In this document: positions 45,759 to 54,562 of the stretch, piece by piece
Layout of the letters: each line of letters opens with the position of its first letter
How positions within the stretch are numbered: the stretch's first letter is position 1
NCBI RefSeq assembly: GCF_024703995.1
Contig: NZ_JAMXQV010000001.1
Span: forward strand, 682,001-746,000
Direction: 5' to 3'
Origin: Amycolatopsis iheyensis
GTDB taxonomy: Bacteria; Actinomycetota; Actinomycetes; Mycobacteriales; Pseudonocardiaceae
DNA length: 64,000 nucleotides
The notes under the pieces: generated by a model
The model's input: only the letters and a program-made list of their open reading frames with translations
The model's database searches: none
What the model was told of the DNA's origin: nothing
Program-made: the position numbers and the translations under genes

Positions 45759-45837
45759 ATACTCCCTGGACCGGGCGCCGGGGGAGTGAGCGCCTGCTCC
45801 GGGGTGGCTGTGTTCTCGCTGCGTTCTTGCTCGAAAA

Positions 45838-47529
45838 TCAGTCCATCGGCAGGTCGACCGGGGCCAGTTCGGAAAAGAGGTCGCCCGGTCCCGGATTGCC
45901 CGGAACCGTGGTGCCGCCGAGGTGGTTCAAAACGCCCCAGACCGCGTTCAGCGCCGTCGTCACCGCGCCTTCCGCGAAACCGCCTGTCCACGATATGTCA
46001 TCTCCGGCGAGAAAGAAACCCCGCTGTTCGGGGGACATCTCCTGCTGCATGAAATGGGTGTACAACCGCCGTTGGTAGCGGTAGTGGCCGGGCAGGTTGG
46101 CCTTGAACGCGCCGTTGAAGTTCGGCTCGTTCTCCCACGTCACGGTGATCGGCGGGCCGACGAGCCGGGCGCGGATGTCGACGCCGGGGTAGATGCGCTC
46201 GAGCGCGGCCAGGATGCTGTCCATCCGCTCGTCGTCGTCGAGGGTGGCCTGCTTGGCCGAGTCGTCGTTCCAGGTGTAGGACAAGCACATCACGCCGGGG
46301 CGGTCCGGGCCGTCGTCCATCAGGTAGACGCTGCGCGGGCCCCGGTCGGTGAGCGTCATGCTCAGCGTGTCGCGGCCGGTGCCGGGGTCGGTGTCCCGCC
46401 AGAACGGCCGGTCGGTGAGCACGAACACCTTGGACGAGCCCATGTAGTGCGTGCGCTCGACCGCCGTCCACAGTGGACTAGGAAGCAGGCGTTCGTCGGT
46501 GCGCACGCGGGTCAGCAGGAGCCGCACGTGCGGGGTGAACACGACCGCCGGGTACCGCCGGACGTCTCCGCAGGTGTCGCGGACGACGATCTCGTCGCCG
46601 TCGCGCTCGAGGCGCGCCACGCCCGGCCGTGGGTGGCCGCCGTGCAGGTCGGCCAGCGACGTGCCGGCCGGCCAGTGCGGGACGCCGTGGTGGCGGTGGG
46701 TCCAGAGCCGTTCCGGCAGCTGCTGGCAGCCGCCGGTGATGCTGCGCTGGTCGTCGTCCGCGCCGCTGAACACCACCCGCAGGATCTCCAGGATCGAGTT
46801 GGGGAAGTCGGTGTCCCAGCCGCCGGTGCCGAACCCGACCTGGCCGAAGATCTCGCGGTGGCGGAAGGAGGAGAACGACGTCGAGTTCGCCAGGAACTCG
46901 TAGAAGGACTGGTCGTCGAGCCGGGAGACCAGGTTGTTCCAGATGGCCTTGATGGTCCCGACGTCGCGGCGGCGGATGGCGTCCTCGATCGCGGAGCGCT
47001 CCGCGTTCTCCTGCAGTGCCTTGTCCCAGGCGTCGGACACCTGCTGGTAGATCGACGGCAGGTCGGCGGCGGTGCGGGCCCAGTGGCGTTCGCCTTCGAG
47101 GTCGACGACCGTGCTCGGGGTGTCCGGGCCGAGCGGGTTCGGGAACGCCTTGGTGCTCAGGCCCGCTTCGGCGATGTAGTGGTAGAGCGCGGTCGCCGAC
47201 ACCGGGAACCGCATGGCGCCGAGCTCGGCGACCGAACCGGGGTGGCCGTCGAAGGCCGCCGACCGCATCCGGCCGCCGAGCTGCTGTTCGGCTTCGTAGA
47301 CGACCGGGCGCAGGCCCAGCCGGAGCAGCTCGTGTGCGGCGACGAGGCCCGCGATGCCGCCGCCGACCACGGCCACCTCGGTGCCGTGGACCGCGGGCGG
47401 CAGGGTGCCGAGCCCGGCCGGGTGGCCGATCCAGTCGTCGTAGGCGAACGGGAAGTCCGGCCCGAACATGGTCAGCGGACCGGACAGCGTCCCGTTCTCC
47501 CGCGGACGCTCGAGTGGAAATGTGGTCAT
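45838..47529 (-). CDS. Flavin amine oxidase, L-lysine/L-tryptophan 2-monooxygenase family
   Basis: The 563-aa protein begins with FGPDFPFAYDDWIGHPAGLG, typical of bacterial lysine and tryptophan 2-monooxygenases, then the FAD-binding VAVVGGGIAGLVAAHELL (residues 52-69), AELGAMRFP, QVGFGTGGWDTDFPNSILEI and a C-terminal AGDDISWTGGFAEGAV. Known members convert an L-amino acid to the shortened amide with CO2 release. Which amino acid is used here is unclear. The enzyme sits in a cluster with a thioesterase and glycosyltransferase, so it may supply an amide or oxidised amino-acid building block. An AGGGGT pair lies upstream. Confidence 0.88.
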   Translation of the reverse strand: MTTFPLERPRENGTLSGPLTMFGPDFPFAYDDWIGHPAGLGTLPPAVHGTEVAVVGGGIAGLVAAHELLRLGLRPVVYEAEQQLGGRMRSAAFDGHPGSVAELGAMRFPVSATALYHYIAEAGLSTKAFPNPLGPDTPSTVVDLEGERHWARTAADLPSIYQQVSDAWDKALQENAERSAIEDAIRRRDVGTIKAIWNNLVSRLDDQSFYEFLANSTSFSSFRHREIFGQVGFGTGGWDTDFPNSILEILRVVFSGADDDQRSITGGCQQLPERLWTHRHHGVPHWPAGTSLADLHGGHPRPGVARLERDGDEIVVRDTCGDVRRYPAVVFTPHVRLLLTRVRTDERLLPSPLWTAVERTHYMGSSKVFVLTDRPFWRDTDPGTGRDTLSMTLTDRGPRSVYLMDDGPDRPGVMCLSYTWNDDSAKQATLDDDERMDSILAALERIYPGVDIRARLVGPPITVTWENEPNFNGAFKANLPGHYRYQRRLYTHFMQQEMSPEQRGFFLAGDDISWTGGFAEGAVTTALNAVWGVLNHLGGTTVPGNPGPGDLFSELAPVDLPMD

Positions 47530-47653
47530 GCGCGATCGTGCCTTTCTGCGGGCCGGGGTCGAATGCGGTGGCCGAGCACGAGACAATTGCGATGAGAACG
47601 GACGGATACATCGTGCCCGTGCCGAAGGTAATCGCGGACGCCGTTGGCCGGAT

Positions 47654-47669
47654 ACCCCTGGGCACCCCT
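47654..47669 (-). promoter_or_regulatory. AGGGGT direct repeat, 10-bp period, before the oxidase
   Basis: On the minus strand AGGGGT occurs twice exactly 10 bp apart (plus-strand ACCCCT at 47654-47659 and 47664-47669). It is about 125 bp upstream of the oxidase start and directed towards it. Confidence 0.55.
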
Positions 47670-47675
47670 AGCGGA

Positions 47676-47888
47676 TCACTCGGCGACCCGCGTGCGGCCG
47701 CACCAGGTGAACACCGGCTGGGTGGCGCCGCCGGTCGTGGTGGTGAACTCGCCCTCGTGGGTGAAGTGCTCGTAGCCCGCGCCGAAGCTCACCTTCGCGA
47801 CGTCGGCGATGTCGCCGACCGTCCACTCGCGGTGCCGCTCGATCAGCTCGGTGGGGCCGCCGGAAAGCGTGACCTTTATTTTCGACAT
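47676..47888 (-). CDS. DUF5988 family protein
   Basis: The 70-aa protein reads [20 protein letters not shown], then [15 protein letters not shown] and ends in [12 protein letters not shown], which fits the DUF5988 pattern found beside actinomycete biosynthetic genes. Biochemical function is unknown. ATG 47888 has a GGAGG site just upstream. It precedes the oxidase on the same strand, with the AGGGGT pair in the gap between them. Confidence 0.72.
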   Translation of the reverse strand: MSKIKVTLSGGPTELIERHREWTVGDIADVAKVSFGAGYEHFTHEGEFTTTTGGATQPVFTWCGRTRVAE

Positions 47889-48015
47889 GAGTCGTCCTCC
47901 GTGTCGTTTCGGTACCGGGAATGAAACGCGGAATGTGTTCTGCGTCTCTCGAATGTGCCGGACGGCCGATCGTCGTGTCAAGGTGGGCGGCTCCTATTCC
48001 GGAATGGCGCCGGAC

Positions 48016-48042
48016 AGGGGTCGCGCAGGGTGCGATAGGGGT
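48016..48042 (+). promoter_or_regulatory. AGGGGT repeat triplet before the thioesterase
   Basis: Three half sites share GGGT at 48018, 48028 and 48039: AGGGGT (48016), CAGGGT (48026) and AGGGGT (48037), a 10- and 11-bp spacing, followed by TGTCC. They end 55 bp before the thioesterase ATG and point towards it. Confidence 0.55.
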
Positions 48043-48097
48043 TGTCCCCGGTGTGCGGGCTTTGCGAATCTGCTCCGAAAGGCCTTGGGAGAAGGGG

Positions 48098-48844
48098 ATG
48101 ACCGTGCCCGAAAGCAGCTGGCTCCGCACGTTCCACGACCGGCCCGGCGACGGCCACCGGCTGGTGTGCTTCCCGCACGCCGGGGGCTCCGCGAGCTACT
48201 TCTACCCGCTCGCGAAGGCGTTCGCGGCCGAACCGGGCGGCCCGGCGGAAGTCGTCGCCGTGCAGTACCCGGGCCGGCAGGACCGGCGGGCCGAACCGTT
48301 TGCCGCGGGTATCGAGGAGCTGGCCGAGAAGATCGCCGCCGTGCTGGCCGGCGGCGACCGCCCGATGACGTTCTTCGGGCACAGCATGGGCGCGACGATC
48401 GCCTTCGAAGTGGCGCGCCGGGTGCCGCCGGCCGCGCTGGTCGTCTCCGGCCGGGCCGCGCCGTCGGCGCACCGCGGCGGCACGTCGCACCTGCTCGGCG
48501 ACGACCAGCTGATCCGCGAGGTCCGGGCGCTGGCCGGCACCGACGCCACGCTCTTCGGCGACGACGAGCTGCTGCGCATGGTGCTGCCGGCGATCCGGGC
48601 CGACTACCGCGCGGTCGAGACGTACGAGCCGACCCCGGGCGCCGCGGTCGACGTGCCGATCGTCGCGCTGACCGGCACCGAAGACCCGCGCGTCACGGTG
48701 GCCGAGATCGCCGCGTGGGAGCAGCACACGCGCCGGGAGTTCACGCTCCACACCTTCCGCGGCGGGCACTTCTACCTCGACCACCACCGCACCGGGATCG
48801 TCGCGCTTCTGCGCCCCGGCCTGCGGGAACGCGCTGCCGCCTAG
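48098..48844 (+). CDS. Type II thioesterase (alpha/beta hydrolase)
   Basis: The 248-aa protein has the type II thioesterase pattern [28 protein letters not shown], nucleophile [16 protein letters not shown] and the C-terminal histidine in [11 protein letters not shown]. Such proteins remove wrong acyl groups from carrier proteins of PKS or NRPS enzymes, yet no carrier protein or megasynthase is in this window. ATG 48098 has a GGGAGAAGGGG ribosome site. It ends 81 bp before the glycosyltransferase. Confidence 0.9.
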   Translation: MTVPESSWLRTFHDRPGDGHRLVCFPHAGGSASYFYPLAKAFAAEPGGPAEVVAVQYPGRQDRRAEPFAAGIEELAEKIAAVLAGGDRPMTFFGHSMGATIAFEVARRVPPAALVVSGRAAPSAHRGGTSHLLGDDQLIREVRALAGTDATLFGDDELLRMVLPAIRADYRAVETYEPTPGAAVDVPIVALTGTEDPRVTVAEIAAWEQHTRREFTLHTFRGGHFYLDHHRTGIVALLRPGLRERAAA

Positions 48845-48858
48845 GGGTGGCTAAGGGT
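48843..48858 (+). promoter_or_regulatory. AGGGGT/AAGGGT direct repeat before the glycosyltransferase
   Basis: AGGGGT (48843-48848) and AAGGGT (48853-48858) are exactly 10 bp apart and followed by TGTCG. They are 67 bp upstream of the glycosyltransferase start and oriented with it. Confidence 0.5.
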
Positions 48859-48925
48859 TGTCGCCGCGGTCGCCGCCTCCCTAGTGTCCGAAGCATCCGG
48901 CGATCCACAATGGAAGGTGTTGACC

Positions 48926-50122
48926 GTGCGAGTTCTGTGCACAGTGACCGGCTCGCCCTCGCACGCCAGGGCGATGCTCCCGATCGCCAGGGGCCTGGTG
49001 GAGGCGGGGCACGAAGTCCTCGTCGCCACCTCGGACTACCTGGTGAAGACCTACGACGGCGAGCCCGTGGACGTCCGGGTGACCATGCCGGACCTCGGCG
49101 AGGTCATCCTCAACATCCGCGCGTACTCCGAGCGGCACAACGGCGGGGTGCCGGACGAGCGCCTCGACATGATCTCCTTCGCCGGCGAGAAGCACGTGAC
49201 GAACGCCTACGAGAAGACGTTCCCGCTCGCCAAGGACTTCGCCCCGGATCTCGTGCTGCGGGACGGCTCGGAGCTGTCGGGCTGCCTGATCGCCGAGGCC
49301 CTCGACGTCCCGCTGTTGTCGGTGCCCTCGGGCGCGGGCAACACCCTCGACCCGGACGGCCTGCTGCCGCTGCTGAACGAGCGCCGCCGCGAGGTCGGCC
49401 TGCCCGAAAGCACCGATCGCGACGCCATCTACCGCAACGGCCGCATCGACTGCATGCCGCACCGCTACTCGTTCGCGAACTACGGTCCGCCGCAGGCGTT
49501 CGCCTACCGGCAGCCCCTCGACGTCAAGCGCAACCTGCGGCTGCCCGAAGAGGTCGCCGCGCTCTCCGGCGACAAGCCGCTGGTGATCGCGTCGATCGGC
49601 ACCACGCTCGGCATGGTCAAGACGATCCGCGAACAGGGTGTGGCGGCCGACGAGCACTCGCCCGAAGCCGCGACGCCGCTGGCCGCGATCGTCGCCGGAC
49701 TGTCCGAAGTGGACTGTCACGCGGTCGTCGCCACCGGCGGCTACCCGGTCGAGGTGCCGGTGGGCGCCAACGTCCACCTCTACGACTGGATCCCGCAGCC
49801 GCTGCTGCTGCAGTGCGCGCAGGCGTTCCTGACCCACTGCGGCTACAACAGCACCCGCGAAGCGGTCGGCGCCGGTGTCCCGATGGCCGGGCTGCCGCTG
49901 ATGGGCGACCAGGAGTACCACGCGACGCGCGCCGAGAAGATGGGCCTGGGCAAGAAGGTGCCGCAGGAGAGCGGCGAGGCTATCGCGGAGACCGTCACGG
50001 CGTTGCTCGGCGACGGCGCGGTCCAGGCCGAAGTGCGCCGCGCGCACCGGGAAATGCTGGCCCTGCCGGGTGTCGACGGCGTCGTCGAGCACCTCGAGCA
50101 CGTGGTGGCGCGGGCGAAATGA
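48926..50122 (+). CDS. GT1-family UDP-glycosyltransferase (MGT/antibiotic type)
   Basis: The 398-aa GT-B protein has an N-terminal acceptor domain ([20 protein letters not shown]) and a C-terminal donor domain with [37 protein letters not shown] and MGDQEYHA. Relatives glycosylate macrolides, anthracyclines and other antibiotics. GTG 48926 is chosen; GTG 48917 adds three residues. Its stop overlaps the exporter ATPase by 4 bp, so glycosylation and export are coupled. Confidence 0.92.
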   Translation: MRVLCTVTGSPSHARAMLPIARGLVEAGHEVLVATSDYLVKTYDGEPVDVRVTMPDLGEVILNIRAYSERHNGGVPDERLDMISFAGEKHVTNAYEKTFPLAKDFAPDLVLRDGSELSGCLIAEALDVPLLSVPSGAGNTLDPDGLLPLLNERRREVGLPESTDRDAIYRNGRIDCMPHRYSFANYGPPQAFAYRQPLDVKRNLRLPEEVAALSGDKPLVIASIGTTLGMVKTIREQGVAADEHSPEAATPLAAIVAGLSEVDCHAVVATGGYPVEVPVGANVHLYDWIPQPLLLQCAQAFLTHCGYNSTREAVGAGVPMAGLPLMGDQEYHATRAEKMGLGKKVPQESGEAIAETVTALLGDGAVQAEVRRAHREMLALPGVDGVVEHLEHVVARAK

Positions 50123-51087
50123 GCGCCGAGCTCGCCATCGAGGCCCACGGGCTGACCAAGACGTTCGGGAAGGCCCGCGCGGTGGACGGCGTGGACCTCG
50201 CGGTCCGGGCCGGCGGGGTCTACGCGATCCTCGGGCCGAACGGCGCGGGGAAGACGACCACCGTGCGGATGCTGGCCACGCTCCTGCCGCCGGACGGCGG
50301 GACGGCCCGGGTGCTCGGCCACGACGTCGTGGCCGACGCCGACCGGGTGCGCGGCCGGATCAGCCTCACCGGCCAGTTCGCGTCGCTGGACCAGGACCTC
50401 ACCGCGCGCGAGAACCTGGTGCTGCTCGGCCGGCTCCACGGCTTCCGCGGCCGGGAGGCCCAGGACCGCGCCGACGAGCTCCTCGACGTCTTCGACCTCA
50501 CCGACGCCGCGGCTCGGCCGGTGAAGACGTACTCGGGTGGCATGCGCCGGCGGGCCGACATCGCCGCCGGCCTGGTCGTGGCCCCCGACCTGATGTTCCT
50601 CGACGAGCCGACGACCGGGCTCGATCCCCGCAGCCGCAACCAGGTCTGGACGATCGTGCGCGCGCTGGTGTCGACCGGCACCACGGTGCTGCTCACCACG
50701 CAGTACCTCGACGAAGCCGACCAGCTGGCCGACCGGATCGCGGTGGTCGACCACGGCCGGGTGATCGCCGAAGGGACGTCGGGGGAGCTGAAGGCGTCGG
50801 TCGGCTCGGCCGCGCTGCGGCTGCGGCTCACCGACCCGGCCGACCGCGAGCACGCCCACGGGCTGCTCGCCGGCCAGCTCGGCGTCCCGGTGCGCTTCGG
50901 CGCCGAGCCGGGCACGTTGACCGCGCAGGTCGCGGGCGCCGCGGCCGAGCAGGCGGCGGTCGCGCTGGCTTCGCTGTCGCGGGACGGGATCGGCGTCGCC
51001 GACTTCGGCCTGAGCCACCCGAGCCTGGACGAGGTCTTCCTGACCCTGACCGGGAAACCGGTCGAGCGCGAGGAGAAGGTGAGCTGA
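50119..51087 (+). CDS. DrrA-like drug-export ABC ATP-binding protein
   Basis: The 322-aa protein has Walker [15 protein letters not shown], signature [16 protein letters not shown], Walker [13 protein letters not shown] and the DrrA-type C-terminal segment [20 protein letters not shown]. DrrA with DrrB exports anthracyclines and related compounds and gives self-resistance. Overlaps the glycosyltransferase (ATGA). A GTG-initiated permease follows after 1 bp. Confidence 0.94.
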   Translation: MSAELAIEAHGLTKTFGKARAVDGVDLAVRAGGVYAILGPNGAGKTTTVRMLATLLPPDGGTARVLGHDVVADADRVRGRISLTGQFASLDQDLTARENLVLLGRLHGFRGREAQDRADELLDVFDLTDAAARPVKTYSGGMRRRADIAAGLVVAPDLMFLDEPTTGLDPRSRNQVWTIVRALVSTGTTVLLTTQYLDEADQLADRIAVVDHGRVIAEGTSGELKASVGSAALRLRLTDPADREHAHGLLAGQLGVPVRFGAEPGTLTAQVAGAAAEQAAVALASLSRDGIGVADFGLSHPSLDEVFLTLTGKPVEREEKVS

Positions 51088-51088
51088 C

Positions 51089-51931
51089 GTGACGGAAACC
51101 CAGGCACCGCCGCTCGACGAGCTCGCCACCGCGCACCTGCGGGCGGTGCTCACCTCGCGCCCCCGCCCGCCGCGGCCCGGCCCGCTCACGACGTCGCTCG
51201 TGTTCGGCCGGCGGACGCTGCTGAAGCTGAAGCACCTGCCCGAGCAGCTGATCGACGTCACCGCGTTCCCGATCATGCTGACGCTGATGTTCACCTACCT
51301 CTTCGGCGGCGCGATCGCCGGCTCGACCGGGGACTACCTGCAGTTCCTGCAGCCGGGGATCCTGGTGCAGACCATCGTGATGATCACGATGACCACCGGG
51401 AGCGCGCTCAACGCCGACCGGGTGTCCGGCGTCTTCGACCGCTTCCGCTCGCTGTCGATCTGGCGGCCGTCGGCACTGGTCGGCGCGCTGCTCGGGGACG
51501 GCGCGCGGTACCTGCTCGGCTGCGTGATCGTCCTGGCGCTGAGCCTGGTCCTCGGCTTCCGGCCGGCCGGCGGGCTCGGCGGGGTGCTCGCCGCGGTCGC
51601 GCTGGTGCTGGTGTTCTCCTTCAGCCTCGGCTGGCTGTGGACGACGCTGGGGCTGCTGCTGCGCACCCCGCAGGCGGTGACGTCGCTGAGCATGTTCGTG
51701 ATGCTCCCGCTCACCTTCGCCAGCAACATCTTCGTCGACCCGAAGACGATGCCGGGCTGGCTGTCGTCGGTGGTCGGCCTCAACCCGATCACCCACCTGA
51801 CCACGGCGGTGCGCGCGGCGATGGGCGGCACGGTGACGTCCGGCCAGGTCGGGGTGGTGCTGCTCTGGTGCGCGGTGCTGGTCGGCGTGTTCGCGCCGGC
51901 GACCATGCGGCTGTATCGGATCAGGCACTGA
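51089..51931 (+). CDS. DrrB-like ABC-2 type export permease
   Basis: The 280-aa protein has about six membrane spans and the ABC-2 pattern (ALNADRVSGVFDRFRSLSIW, VFSFSLGWLWTTLGLLLRTP, LPLTFASNIFVDPKTMPGWL, LNPITHLTTAVRAAMGG). It partners the preceding ATPase. The substrate is presumably the glycosylated product of the locus, which is an inference from gene order. Confidence 0.93.
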   Translation: MTETQAPPLDELATAHLRAVLTSRPRPPRPGPLTTSLVFGRRTLLKLKHLPEQLIDVTAFPIMLTLMFTYLFGGAIAGSTGDYLQFLQPGILVQTIVMITMTTGSALNADRVSGVFDRFRSLSIWRPSALVGALLGDGARYLLGCVIVLALSLVLGFRPAGGLGGVLAAVALVLVFSFSLGWLWTTLGLLLRTPQAVTSLSMFVMLPLTFASNIFVDPKTMPGWLSSVVGLNPITHLTTAVRAAMGGTVTSGQVGVVLLWCAVLVGVFAPATMRLYRIRH

Positions 51932-51986
51932 GCGTGAACCTTTGGTACCCTGAAAACGAAGATCGACAACTGGGAGGAACCTCGAA

Positions 51987-52112
51987 ATGGGCCTGATCTC
52001 GAAGATCGCGGGCATGCTGGGCGGCAAGAAGGGCATCGACCGGGAGCGCCACAACCGGGAGAAGGACCTGGACAAGGAGCGCCGCCGCGACAACAACGGC
52101 AACCGTCGCTGA
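51987..52112 (+). CDS. Small charged protein, 41 aa
   Basis: An ATG at 51987 with a GGAGGA site 8 bp upstream opens a 41-codon frame: an amphipathic start MGLISKIAGMLGGKK, then a very charged tail GIDRERHNREKDLDKERRRD ending NNGNRR. It is 55 bp after the DrrB-like gene on the same strand. No family is recognised. The good ribosome site favours a real gene. Confidence 0.6.
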   Translation: MGLISKIAGMLGGKKGIDRERHNREKDLDKERRRDNNGNRR

Positions 52113-52146
52113 GTCCATTGTGGACATTTACTGAGGTAAGGCTACG

Positions 52147-52175
52147 GTTAAGCCGGCGCAAGACTCCGGTTTAAC
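52147..52175. promoter_or_regulatory. Inverted repeat GTTAAGCCGG-N9-CCGGTTTAAC
   Basis: Nine of ten positions pair between 52147-52156 and 52166-52175. It is 134 bp before the ABC operon and 35 bp after the small ORF. It may be an operator of the ABC operon or a weak terminator. Confidence 0.4.
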
Positions 52176-52308
52176 TCGGACATTTCACCACGGCGGCGGC
52201 CGCCGGTCGGCTCCCGTTCGATCAGCGTTCACCCTGCTCGCCCGCCGGCGTAATTTGCGGTCCCTAAGTTTTCTGGCGCAAGCCACGGAAACGAAGGCAA
52301 AGGGACCC

Positions 52309-53217
52309 ATGGACGCACCCCTGGCAGTGAGAGCGCGCGGGATCACCAAGTGCTTCGGTGACGTCGTCGCGCTCGACGGCATCGACCTGGACGTCGCGCC
52401 GGGCCAGATCCACGGCCTGGTGGGCCCGAACGGCGCGGGCAAGACGACGCTGCTCGGGCTGCTGCTCAGCCTGGCGGTCGCCGACGAAGGCCGGCTCGAA
52501 ATCTTCGGCGCCCCGGTCGGCCGCGCACTCGCGGCGCCCGGGGGTGTCGCGGGGTTCGTCGACGGGCCCGGGCTCTACCCGGCGCTCACCGCGCGGCAGA
52601 ACCTGGCCGCGCTGGCGGCGTTGCGCGGCCAGGCCGCGGCGATCGGGGACGTGCTCGAGGAAGTCGGGCTCACCGACGTCGCCGACGACCGCGTGCGCGG
52701 CTTCTCCCTGGGCATGCGGCAGCGGCTCGGGCTCGCCGCGGCCCTGCTCACCGAGCCGCGGCTGCTGGTCCTCGACGAGCCGGCCAACGGCCTCGACCCG
52801 GCCGGCAAGAAGCACGTGCACGGCGTGCTGAACCGGCTGGCGGCGGGCGGCGCCACCGTCGTGCTTTCCAGTCACCGCATGGACGATCTCGAGGCGCTGT
52901 GCTCCGAGGTCACCATCCTCGCCACCGGCCGCATCGTCTTCACCGGCCCGCTGGCCAAGCTGTCCGCCGAAAACGGCGAGCTGGACTACCGGTTGCGCAC
53001 CTCGGACCCGGCGGCCGCGCGGCCGCTGGTCGCCGACGCCCCGGGCGTCCGCCTCGCCGACCGCGACGACGACGTCTTCGTGGTGCGCGCGCTGGTGCCC
53101 GCCCTCGACGAACTGGTGCTGCGCCTGGCGAAGGACGGCATCGCCGTGCGCGAGCTCGCCCCCGTGGTTTCCCCGCTGGAAGCGGCTTTCCTCGCGCTGA
53201 CCGAGGTGAACCGATGA
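52309..53217 (+). CDS. ABC transporter ATP-binding protein
   Basis: The 302-aa protein has Walker [16 protein letters not shown], a signature loop that reads FSLGMRQRLGLAAAL (SLGM instead of SGGM, as in CcmA/NatA-like exporters), Walker B LLVLDEPANGLD and LSSHRMDDLEAL. It pairs with the permease encoded next (ATGA overlap). The substrate is unknown. ATG 52309 is chosen with an AAAGGGA site upstream. Confidence 0.92.
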   Translation: MDAPLAVRARGITKCFGDVVALDGIDLDVAPGQIHGLVGPNGAGKTTLLGLLLSLAVADEGRLEIFGAPVGRALAAPGGVAGFVDGPGLYPALTARQNLAALAALRGQAAAIGDVLEEVGLTDVADDRVRGFSLGMRQRLGLAAALLTEPRLLVLDEPANGLDPAGKKHVHGVLNRLAAGGATVVLSSHRMDDLEALCSEVTILATGRIVFTGPLAKLSAENGELDYRLRTSDPAAARPLVADAPGVRLADRDDDVFVVRALVPALDELVLRLAKDGIAVRELAPVVSPLEAAFLALTEVNR

Positions 53218-54557
53218 CCGCGGTCGCCGTCGAAGCCGCCAAGCCGGTCCCGGTCGCCCGCGGCTACCGCTTCGAGTTCGTCAAGCTCTTCGCCGCCTGG
53301 CGCATCCGCCTGCTGGTGCTCGCCTGCTGGATCGCGCCCGCGCTGTTCGTCGCCGTCGTGAGCGAGCAGAGCTCGTTGCCCGTCGACACCCTCTTCGGGC
53401 GCTGGATGAACGCGACCGGCTGGGCCGGGCCGCTGGTGATGCTCGGTTTCGCGGGCACGTACGCGCTGCCGCTGCTCACCTCGGTGGTGGCCGGTGACGT
53501 CTTCGCGTCGGAAGACCGGCTCGGCACCTGGCGCCACCTGCTGGTCGCGGTCCGCTCGACCCGGCGGATCTTCGTCGCGAAAGCGCTGGCCAGCCTCACC
53601 GTCATCCTGGTGCTCGTGGCCGGGATGGCCGTTTCCGGGGCGGTGGGCGGCGTGCTGGCCGCCGGCAACCGGCCGCTGCCGGGGCTGGACGGCCACCTGC
53701 TCATCCCGGGTGACGCCGCTGTGCAGGTCACGCTCGCCTGGGTGTGCGTGCTCGCGCCGACCCTGGCGCTCGGCGCGATCGGCCTGCTCGGGTCGGTCGC
53801 GTGGGGCCGGTCGCCGATGGGCCTGCTGCTGCCCGCCGTCGTCGCCCTGGTGATGGCGCTCGCCCAGCTGCTGCCGCTGCCCGTCGCCCTCCGGCTCGCC
53901 CTGCCCAGTTACGCCTTCATCGCGTGGAACGGCCTGTTCACCGACCCGGGCCAGCTCGGGCCGCTGCTGATCGGCGTCGGGGTCAGCCTGGCGTGGGCCG
54001 TCGCCGCGACCGCGTTGGCCTACCTGCTGTTCGTGCGCCGCGACTTCACCGACCTCGGCCACGACGGCTCCGGCCGGCGCGGGCTCGTCGTCGGCGCCGT
54101 GCCGCTGGTGGCGCTGCTGGCCGTCACCGCCGGGATCCTCGCGGTGGCGACACCGGCCACCGGCTCGGGGATCGACCAGGACAAGGTCCAGCGCTCACTC
54201 GCCACCTCGTTCGCCCACCTCTACCGGCTGCAGGCCGGGCAGCTCAACCGGCCCGACGTCACCGAAGCGCAGCTGGGCGCCACCGCCGCATGCACGAAGG
54301 GCGACGGCCTGGTCGAGCCCGAGGGGCCCGGCAACGACTGGCGGTGCGTCGTCTCCTGGCACCTGCCCGGGATCGACGCGACGGGACAGGCGATCTACCA
54401 GCTCGACATCACCTCCGACGGGCGGTACGTCGCCGACGGCGACGGACCGAAGGAAGTGAACGGCTACTTCCAGGTGCGGACCCCGGCCGGGGACCAACCC
54501 AACCCGCTCTGGCAGTTCGACGGGAACGTCGAGCTGCTCACCACCACGAAGGGATAG
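53214..54557 (+). CDS. ABC transporter permease with C-terminal extracytoplasmic-type tail
   Basis: The 447-aa protein has about six hydrophobic spans to residue 316, including FASEDRLGTWRHLLVAVRST, typical of ABC-2 permeases. Residues 317-447 form a soluble tail with two cysteines (AACTKGDGL, DWRCVVSW) that follows the last span. The tail may fold outside the membrane. It overlaps the ATPase gene by 4 bp. The phosphoesterase gene starts 5 bp after its stop. Confidence 0.88.
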   Translation: MTAVAVEAAKPVPVARGYRFEFVKLFAAWRIRLLVLACWIAPALFVAVVSEQSSLPVDTLFGRWMNATGWAGPLVMLGFAGTYALPLLTSVVAGDVFASEDRLGTWRHLLVAVRSTRRIFVAKALASLTVILVLVAGMAVSGAVGGVLAAGNRPLPGLDGHLLIPGDAAVQVTLAWVCVLAPTLALGAIGLLGSVAWGRSPMGLLLPAVVALVMALAQLLPLPVALRLALPSYAFIAWNGLFTDPGQLGPLLIGVGVSLAWAVAATALAYLLFVRRDFTDLGHDGSGRRGLVVGAVPLVALLAVTAGILAVATPATGSGIDQDKVQRSLATSFAHLYRLQAGQLNRPDVTEAQLGATAACTKGDGLVEPEGPGNDWRCVVSWHLPGIDATGQAIYQLDITSDGRYVADGDGPKEVNGYFQVRTPAGDQPNPLWQFDGNVELLTTTKG

Positions 54558-54562
54558 TCCCG

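Larger units (their letters stand above)
45479..45837. other. 359-bp intergenic region
   Basis: It separates the two-component operon from the downstream end of the flavoenzyme gene. It holds the GGTGGA cluster and the terminator at 45718-45758. I see no gene. Confidence 0.8.

Noticed and set aside
47676..47888. MbtH-like protein
   Set aside because: Small size and context suggested it, but the MbtH signature with conserved Trp/Pro residues is missing; the pattern fits DUF5988.
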